DNA from: Candidatus Nitrosymbiomonas sp.
GTDB lineage: Bacteria > Sysuimicrobiota > Sysuimicrobiia > Sysuimicrobiales > Humicultoraceae
Direction of reading: 5' to 3'
Assembly (NCBI GenBank): GCA_020724185.1
Contig: DYHL01000017.1
Location: 1 to 18,319, forward strand
Length of the DNA: 18,319 nt
In this document: positions 13,515-18,319 of the stretch, piece after piece
Position numbering within the stretch: position 1 is the stretch's first letter
How the letters are laid out: each line of letters begins with the position of its first letter
Notes under the pieces: model-generated
What the model saw: only the letters and a program-made list of their open reading frames with translations
The model's database searches: none
Told to the model about the DNA's origin: nothing
Position numbers and translations under genes: made by a program

Positions 13515-15131
13515 ATGAGGAACATCGCTTTGATCGGGATGCCCGCCACCGGAAAGAGCTCGGTCGGCCGGCAGATCGCGCTTGTCCTTGGCCTGCCTTT
13601 CGTGGACATGGACGAGACGATTCAGAGCCGTGAGGATGCGACGATCGCCGAGATCTTCGAGCGGCACGGCGAACCCCATTTCAGGGCCATTGAAGAGGCG
13701 TTGATCGCCGAGGTCACGCAAGCGCCCGGCGTGGTGGCCACCGGGGGCGGCGTGGTGGAGCGGGAGCAGAACCTGCAGGCCCTACGGGGGTGGGGGTGGC
13801 TCGTTGCGCTCATCGCGTCCCCAGAGGCCATCGCGCGTAGGGTCGGTCGGGCCGACCAGTGGCCGCTACTCAAGGGTCAGGTTGTGGAGAACCTCCAGAA
13901 GCTGTGGGCACGGCGCTCCTCGAAGTACCTGTCCGCCGATCTGGTTGTGGACGTGGGGCACGAGGACGTGGATGGGGTCGTGCGCAAGATCCTTGGATTC
14001 CTGGCGGAACGGGAACCGGTCGCTTCTATTGACGTGAATCCCGGCAAGGCGCAGCCCTACCGCGCCGTAGTGGGCAGGGGGATCCTCGGCCTGCTGGGAC
14101 ACTACGCTCGCGAGGCGGGCCTGTCGGGCCGGGCCGGCATCCTGGCATCCCCGGCAGCGGCCCGCCGGCACGGCGAGCAGATCTGCGACGCGTTGCAGGG
14201 AGCGGGCCTGGACCCCGTGCTGATTGAGGTCCCTGCAGGGGAGAGCGTCAAGACGTGGGAGAGCGCCGGGGGACTCTACGGCCGGCTCGCCCGGGAGCAG
14301 ATTGACAGGACCGGGTGCCTCGTCGCGATGGGCGGCGAGGAGGTGCTCGACGTGGGCGGCTTCGTGGCAGGCACCTACATGCGGGGCATTCCGGTCGTGC
14401 ACGTTCCAACCACGCTCATGGCGCAGCTTGACAGTTGCATCGGCGGCAAGGTGGCCCTCAATCACTTCCGGGCGAAGAACCTCATTGGGTTCCTCCACCA
14501 TCCGCGCCTGGCCGTTGCGGACGTGGCCGCCGTTGGGGGAAGCGGCGCACGGTCCATGCGCGAAGGCTTCGCCGAGTCAGTCAAGTACGGCGTAATCGCG
14601 GACGCCGATCTGTTCGCTTTCCTTGAGGCACACGCGGCCGAACTGCTCGATGAGTCGGGCCAACGCCTGCCGGAGCTAGTGGCGTGGTGCCTGCGCACCA
14701 AGGCCCGCTTCGTGGAAGAGGACGAGGAGGGGGTGGGCCGCCGTATGCTGCTCAACTACGGGCACACCTTCGGGCACGCGATCGAGGCCTCAACAGGGTT
14801 CCACCGGTACACGCACGGCGAAGCCGTGGCGATAGGAATGACCCTGGCTGCGCGGGTCTCCGCGGCGATGGGACTCGCGTGCGAGTCGCTGGAGACCCGG
14901 CAGTCCGCGCTCCTGCGGCGGTTCGGCCTTCCCACCGACTTCTCCGGCGTGGCGACCTCCCGGCTGGTGGAGGCGCTCTGGCGCGACAAGAAACGGCAGG
15001 GAGCAAGCCTGCGATTCGTGCTCCCCAATTGTGTCGGCCGGGCAGAGGTCCGCGGCGACGTTCCGATTGAGCTGGTGGCGCGCGTCCTGGGAGAGCACGG
15101 CGCCGCTCCGGAGAGGGCCCCCGGCGCTTAG
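13515..15131 (+). CDS. aroKB: Shikimate kinase / 3-dehydroquinate synthase fusion, with altered active-site motifs
   Basis: This 538-residue protein joins a shikimate kinase (about residues 1-165) to a dehydroquinate synthase (about 175-525); such AroKB fusions are known, for example in Thermotoga. The kinase half has Walker A GMPATGKS (8-15), Asp31 and Asp33, Arg57 and GGG 77-79, which bind ATP, Mg and shikimate, but Trp116 replaces the lid arginine of the RPLL motif. The synthase half has the zinc ligands Glu354, His417 and His434, plus DSCIGGK and KNLIG. Its NAD-binding motif, normally GGGxxGDxxGF, reads GGEEVLDVGGF (273-283), and the usual TLPxRE stretch reads GARSMRE. It may still be an unusual AroKB, or the synthase half may be a related sugar-phosphate cyclase with a changed role. 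The gene begins 59 bases after the lyase gene. Confidence 0.85.
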   Translation: MRNIALIGMPATGKSSVGRQIALVLGLPFVDMDETIQSREDATIAEIFERHGEPHFRAIEEALIAEVTQAPGVVATGGGVVEREQNLQALRGWGWLVALIASPEAIARRVGRADQWPLLKGQVVENLQKLWARRSSKYLSADLVVDVGHEDVDGVVRKILGFLAEREPVASIDVNPGKAQPYRAVVGRGILGLLGHYAREAGLSGRAGILASPAAARRHGEQICDALQGAGLDPVLIEVPAGESVKTWESAGGLYGRLAREQIDRTGCLVAMGGEEVLDVGGFVAGTYMRGIPVVHVPTTLMAQLDSCIGGKVALNHFRAKNLIGFLHHPRLAVADVAAVGGSGARSMREGFAESVKYGVIADADLFAFLEAHAAELLDESGQRLPELVAWCLRTKARFVEEDEEGVGRRMLLNYGHTFGHAIEASTGFHRYTHGEAVAIGMTLAARVSAAMGLACESLETRQSALLRRFGLPTDFSGVATSRLVEALWRDKKRQGASLRFVLPNCVGRAEVRGDVPIELVARVLGEHGAAPERAPGA

Positions 15132-15171
15132 CCGGTCGCGGCGCGTAGCCGGCCTGCGGGTCCTGCGCTTA

Positions 15172-15212
15172 GGGGGGTGCCCCGGTTCTGGCGCAATCCG
15201 GGCGCACCCCCC
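15172..15212. terminator. Strong hairpin between convergent operons, likely bidirectional terminator
   Basis: GGGGGGTGC (15172-15180) pairs perfectly with GCACCCCCC (15204-15212). The stem continues with CCCGG (15181-15185) pairing CCGGG (15198-15202), leaving one bulged C and a 12-base loop. It sits between the aroKB stop and the stop of the LolA-like gene on the opposite strand, where transcription from both sides should end. There is no U-tract on either side, so it differs from a standard intrinsic terminator. Confidence 0.6.
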
Positions 15213-15228
15213 ACGCGCGTCTACGGTT

Positions 15229-15828
15229 CTACTTGCACGCGGGCAGCGTGATCTTGATGGGCGCGTTGAAATCGTAGTAGTCCGTCGTCACCATCACCGA
15301 GCCGTCCTCACCCAGAACTTGCCCGCGCCTGGGAAGGCCGTCGGTGGTCGCCACGAACAACCGCATCTTCATGGTCATTACGTCGCTCTTCCACGCGTAG
15401 GTGTAGGACTGGGTCTGGACGCCCGCGATGGTCTCTGCGGGGCCCCGGGTCGCGGTTACCTCACCCCACATCTTCTCGGGGTCCATGCCTAACTGGTCTC
15501 GCTGCTGAGTGTCGCAGATCCACGGACCCCCTCCGGTCCGCATGCGGACCGCGGTCCCGACCTGGATCACCTCAGTGGTGTTCCCGCCTACCGTCGTCTT
15601 CGAGTAGAAACTGCCGGGGTTCACCACCTCCATCAGGGTGGTCGTGGCGCCTGTTGGACCCGCCATCGTTCCCTTGGCGCGGTAGGACTTGAGCTTCGTG
15701 AGCTTGGTCATCGCGGCGGCGACCTCTGCCCATGCCTTCGCGTCGCCCTTCACGACGAGCTTCGGGGCGGCCACCGCTCCCGCGGCGCATGCCATCGTTC
15801 CGGCAAGCACCAGTGCCAGCACCTTCAC
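15229..15828 (-). CDS. Exported LolA/LppX-like protein
   Basis: The roughly 199-residue product begins with a signal peptide (VKVLALVLAGTMACAAGAVAA, likely cut after Ala-Val-Ala-Ala). The mature part resembles the LolA/LppX-type half-barrel fold of lipoprotein or lipid carriers: an early helix with LTKLKSYRAKGTM, then many amphipathic beta strands, and a C-terminal TTDYYDFNAPIKITLP stretch common in that superfamily. The start is uncertain. GGGGAGG lies about 20 bases before GTG 15828, while earlier in-frame GTGs (15849, 15882) would put extra residues ahead of the signal peptide or overlap the site. It is the last gene after the solute-binding protein. A function in lipid handling is possible but not shown; no clear lipobox is present. 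Treat it as an exported protein of unknown role. Confidence 0.65.
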   Translation of the reverse strand: MKVLALVLAGTMACAAGAVAAPKLVVKGDAKAWAEVAAAMTKLTKLKSYRAKGTMAGPTGATTTLMEVVNPGSFYSKTTVGGNTTEVIQVGTAVRMRTGGGPWICDTQQRDQLGMDPEKMWGEVTATRGPAETIAGVQTQSYTYAWKSDVMTMKMRLFVATTDGLPRRGQVLGEDGSVMVTTDYYDFNAPIKITLPACK

Positions 15829-15863
15829 GCCGATTCTTACTTGCAGCACCTCCCCTTTATCGT

Positions 15864-17417
15864 TTATCGGCCCACCATCCACGTGCGTCGCATGCCGTAG
15901 TACGACTGGTTCGGCCAGTGCTCGAAGCCCTGGACCGACTTCCGCACCGCCTCGTACGTCGTCGAGTGGAAGAGGAAGACCATCGGCACCATCTCCTGCA
16001 GCCGCAACTGCGCCTGATCGTAGATGCGCTTGCGCTGGGCCTCGCCTGAGACGGTCTGGCGCTCTTCGGCCAGCTTGTCGAAGACGGGGTCTGAGAAGTT
16101 CACGTAGTTGCGCGCATCGCCGGTCCGGAAGTTGTTGAAGACGTAGTCGTCCGGGTCAACCTGCCCCGAGGTTCCCAGGATGGTGAGCACGTACCGCTTT
16201 GCGAACACCGTGGGGAGGTAGACGCTCCAGTCCGCGGCCACGATCCGCAACCGGATGCCGGATTTGGCCATCTGCGCCTGGATGACCTCGGCGGGCGTGC
16301 GTAGAAAGTCGTAGGTGCTGGTCACGTAGAGTTCGGCGTCAATCCCGTTGGGATGACCGGCCTCGGCCAGCAGCCGCTTCGCGCGCTCGATGTCGGGCTT
16401 GTCATAGACGTTCTTCGCCAGCGCGTAGAAGTTGCCCGGCGGGATCACGCTGCCGGTCGCATCGATGCCGCCCACGCCAAACAGCGCGGTGTCAATGATT
16501 TCCTTACGGTTGACCGACCAGGCCATAGCCTGGCGCACCTTCACGTTGTTGAACGGGGCGACCGCGTTGTTGATGTAGATCGCCCGGAAGTTCGCGGACG
16601 GCCCTCCCAGGACCTCAACATTCGGGTCGGCGCGCAGCACGCGCACCTCTGAGGACGGGACGTACTCTATGAAGTCCACCGTGCCCGTGCGCAGCGCGGT
16701 GGTACGCGCGATCGCATCAGGGAAGAACACGAACTCGATCCGGTCGAGGTAGGGGAGCCGACGGCCTGTTTCGTCGAAGCCCCAGTAATCGCCGTTGCGT
16801 ACCAGAACGAGCCGCTGCTGCGGCGTGTAGCCGATGAACCGGAACGGCCCGGTGCCCGTTGGGTTGGTGTGCAGATCCCCGTCTCTCTCCACCACCTCTC
16901 GCGGGACGATCGCGCCCCAAACCGAGGAGGAGAGCTTGGCGATCAGCGGGCTGTAGGGCTTCTTGAGCTTAAACACCGCCGTGTAGGGGTCGGGTGCGCT
17001 CACCGACTCCACGTCCGCGAAGTCGCCGGCGCGCGGCGCCCGGGTCCTCGGATCGCGTATACGGTTGATGGTGTAGACGACGTCCTCGGCCGTCATCGGG
17101 CGCCCGTTGTGGAACTTGACGTTGCGCCGGAGGTTGAAGGTCCACACCAGGCCGTCCTGCGAGGCCTTCCACGACTCGGCGAGGCCTGGGACGAACCGGC
17201 CGTCCGCGCTGTAGAACACGAGCGTGTCGTAGACGTTTTCCATCATGTTGCGGCTGGACGTCGCCGTGGTGAGGTGCGGGTCGAGCCCGACGGGATCGGT
17301 CTGCATCCCGGCGCGCAGCGTGCCACCGTAGCGCGGACCTGAGGTTTGGGCCGCGGACGGCTGGAACCCGGCCACAACCAGCAGGCCGACGCAGAGCAGG
17401 AGAAGCAGAGTACGCAT
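15864..17417 (-). CDS. Family 5 extracellular solute-binding protein of a dipeptide/oligopeptide-type ABC transporter
   Basis: The 517-residue protein starts at ATG 17417 with GGGAGGGG about 7 bases upstream; a longer in-frame start at 17486 would overlap the permease gene's end and precede the signal peptide. The signal peptide (MRTLLLLLCVGLLVV) likely ends after Ala23. The mature protein has the SBP_bac_5 (DppA/OppA) pattern: YGGTLRAG near the N-terminus, DPVGLDPHL, LAESWKASQDGLVWTFNLR, VKFHNGRPMTAEDVVYTINR and TGTGPFRF, then AIYINN and VRQAMAWSVNRKEI further on. It delivers a peptide, sugar, nickel or opine-like ligand to the neighbouring permeases; the ligand cannot be told from sequence. 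It follows the dppC-type gene by 34 bases and belongs to the same operon. Confidence 0.95.
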   Translation of the reverse strand: MRTLLLLLCVGLLVVAGFQPSAAQTSGPRYGGTLRAGMQTDPVGLDPHLTTATSSRNMMENVYDTLVFYSADGRFVPGLAESWKASQDGLVWTFNLRRNVKFHNGRPMTAEDVVYTINRIRDPRTRAPRAGDFADVESVSAPDPYTAVFKLKKPYSPLIAKLSSSVWGAIVPREVVERDGDLHTNPTGTGPFRFIGYTPQQRLVLVRNGDYWGFDETGRRLPYLDRIEFVFFPDAIARTTALRTGTVDFIEYVPSSEVRVLRADPNVEVLGGPSANFRAIYINNAVAPFNNVKVRQAMAWSVNRKEIIDTALFGVGGIDATGSVIPPGNFYALAKNVYDKPDIERAKRLLAEAGHPNGIDAELYVTSTYDFLRTPAEVIQAQMAKSGIRLRIVAADWSVYLPTVFAKRYVLTILGTSGQVDPDDYVFNNFRTGDARNYVNFSDPVFDKLAEERQTVSGEAQRKRIYDQAQLRLQEMVPMVFLFHSTTYEAVRKSVQGFEHWPNQSYYGMRRTWMVGR

Positions 17418-17451
17418 TGCGGTCCCCTCCCTTGAGGTGCGGTGTGTCTTT

Positions 17452-18318
17452 CTAAACACCGTGTGTGTGCGGGTCGAGAGCGTCACGAATGCCGTCTCCC
17501 AACAGGTTGAACCCCAGTACCGTTACGCTGATCGCGACCCCGGGCCCTATCGCCGGCCACGAACTGAAGGTCATCACAGCGCGGCCCTCGGCGATCATCT
17601 GCCCCCACGTAGGCGCCGGAGGCTGCGTGCCCAGGCCGAGGAACGACAGGGCGGCCTCGGCTAGGATCGCCAGCGCCAGGCGCAGCGTGCACTCGACGAT
17701 GAGGGGGGCGATTGCGTTGGGAAGGATGTGTCGCCGCAGGATCCGGACGCCCCCTGCGCCGATGGCGTGCGCCGCGTCCACGTACTCTTCGTGCCGGACC
17801 GTGAGCACGGCGGCCCGAGCCACGCGCGAGAACGGCGCGGTGTAGACGATGGCGATGGCCAGCACCACGTTCCAGAACCCGCCCCCGAGAAAGGCCAGCA
17901 GCGCAATGGCCAACAGGATCGCCGGGAAGGCCAGCAGCACGTCCGACAGCCGCATCACCGCCGTGTCCACCCAGCCGCCCAGGAACCCGGACGCGACGCC
18001 GATGCTGCCGCCGGCCGCAAGCGCCATTCCGACCGAGAGCGCTCCGACCGAGAGCGAGATGCGCCCGCCGTGCAGCACGCGCGAGAAAGTATCGCGGCCG
18101 TACATGTCGGTGCCCAGCGGGTGCGCGGTGCTGGGTCCCTGCAGCCTGCGCGCCGGGGCAATCTGCAGCGGATCGTGCTTCGCCAGCAGCGGGGCAGCAA
18201 CGGCGCCGACCAGCACCGCGAGCAGAAGGACGCCGCCTGCGCGCGCGCCCGCGTGCCGCGCGAGGCGTTGCCCGACGCCGGCCCTCCTGGCCGGGGACCA
18301 GCTACTGGTAGCGGATGC
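17452..18318 (-). CDS. DppC-type ABC transporter permease (start outside the window)
   Basis: This is the second membrane subunit of the dipeptide-type ABC importer. The frame stays open to the window edge, and no ATG, GTG or TTG lies between the edge and GTG 18216. Starting at 18216 would cut into the first membrane segment (GGVLLLAVLVGAVAAPLLA), so the true start probably lies just beyond 18319 and overlaps the upstream permease gene. Visible features are HPLGTDMYGRDTFSRVLHGGRISL, typical of DppC, several membrane segments, and the EAA-type loop DAAHAIGAGGVRILRRHILPN that contacts the ATPase. The C-terminal LGFNLLGDGIRDALDP is also characteristic. The ATPase genes are not in the window. Confidence 0.92.
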   Translation of the reverse strand, partial: ASATSSWSPARRAGVGQRLARHAGARAGGVLLLAVLVGAVAAPLLAKHDPLQIAPARRLQGPSTAHPLGTDMYGRDTFSRVLHGGRISLSVGALSVGMALAAGGSIGVASGFLGGWVDTAVMRLSDVLLAFPAILLAIALLAFLGGGFWNVVLAIAIVYTAPFSRVARAAVLTVRHEEYVDAAHAIGAGGVRILRRHILPNAIAPLIVECTLRLALAILAEAALSFLGLGTQPPAPTWGQMIAEGRAVMTFSSWPAIGPGVAISVTVLGFNLLGDGIRDALDPHTHGV

Positions 18319-18319
18319 G
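18302..18319 (-). CDS. C-terminal end of a DppB-type permease (fragment)
   Basis: Read on the minus strand from the window edge, the codons give RIRYQ and then TAG (18304-18302). DppB-family permeases commonly end with DPRIRY followed by one or two residues, so this is very likely the tail of the first permease subunit. It overlaps the dppC-type frame in another register. Only five residues are visible, so the call depends on this ending and on the dppB-dppC order known for these operons. Confidence 0.6.
   Translation of the reverse strand, partial: RIRYQ

Noticed and set aside
15129..15152. Repeated TAGCCGG and a GCCGG/CCGGC pairing just after aroKB
   Set aside because: Arms of five bases in G+C-rich DNA are expected by chance; the hairpin at 15172-15212 is a much better terminator candidate.
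17418..17451. GTGT/ACAC pairing between the permease and solute-binding protein genes
   Set aside because: Four-base arms are too short to support an RNA structure or processing site.
1..18319. tRNA, rRNA, CRISPR array, insertion sequence or phage genes
   Set aside because: Gaps are all under about 120 bases, no repeat-spacer pattern or transposase or integrase motif was seen, and no tRNA-like segment was recognised.

Overview
This is a G+C-rich bacterial window with long open frames on both strands and very little non-coding DNA; no gap between genes exceeds about 120 bases. I see no tRNA, rRNA, CRISPR array, insertion sequence or phage gene. The organism cannot be named from this stretch. 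A gyrase A with a canonical GyrA box, a kinase-synthase fusion of shikimate enzymes, tripartite tricarboxylate transport (TTT) genes and dipeptide-type ABC transport fit a free-living, probably uncultivated, heterotrophic bacterium. Two anomalies in tctA (no standard start codon, no stop codon at the end of the conserved protein) could be assembly errors or real biology.

Layout. 1-1423: C-terminal part of gyrA. 1447-2076: a compact M50 (site-2-protease-type) membrane metalloprotease. 2108-2136: a good promoter. 2192-15131: twelve genes, all on the + strand and tightly packed: tctC, tctB, tctA, acylating aldehyde dehydrogenase, cupin, type I 3-dehydroquinate dehydratase (aroD), zinc alcohol dehydrogenase, thiamine-diphosphate (ThDP) enzyme, IclR regulator, CaiB/BaiF CoA-transferase, citryl-CoA-lyase-like protein and a shikimate kinase/dehydroquinate synthase fusion. 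15172-15212: a strong hairpin between convergent units. 15229-18319 on the - strand, in transcription order: the end of a dppB-type permease, a dppC-type permease, a family 5 solute-binding protein and an exported LolA-like protein.

How the genes may work together. The twelve-gene block looks like an uptake-and-catabolism operon with its own IclR regulator. TctC captures an organic acid outside the cell and TctAB import it. The CoA-transferase and lyase form a translationally coupled pair able, in principle, to activate a hydroxy-polycarboxylate such as citrate and cleave it. The alcohol dehydrogenase, ThDP enzyme and CoA-acylating aldehyde dehydrogenase form a second series: oxidise an alcohol, break a C-C bond, trap the aldehyde as an acyl-CoA. 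The presence of aroD and a divergent aroKB-like fusion in the same block is unusual. The fusion has lost glycines of the NAD-binding motif in its synthase half and the lid arginine in its kinase half, so it may not be the housekeeping enzyme. The substrate is unknown; citrate-like acids, quinate or cyclitol-type compounds, and sulfoacetate-type compounds are all possible.
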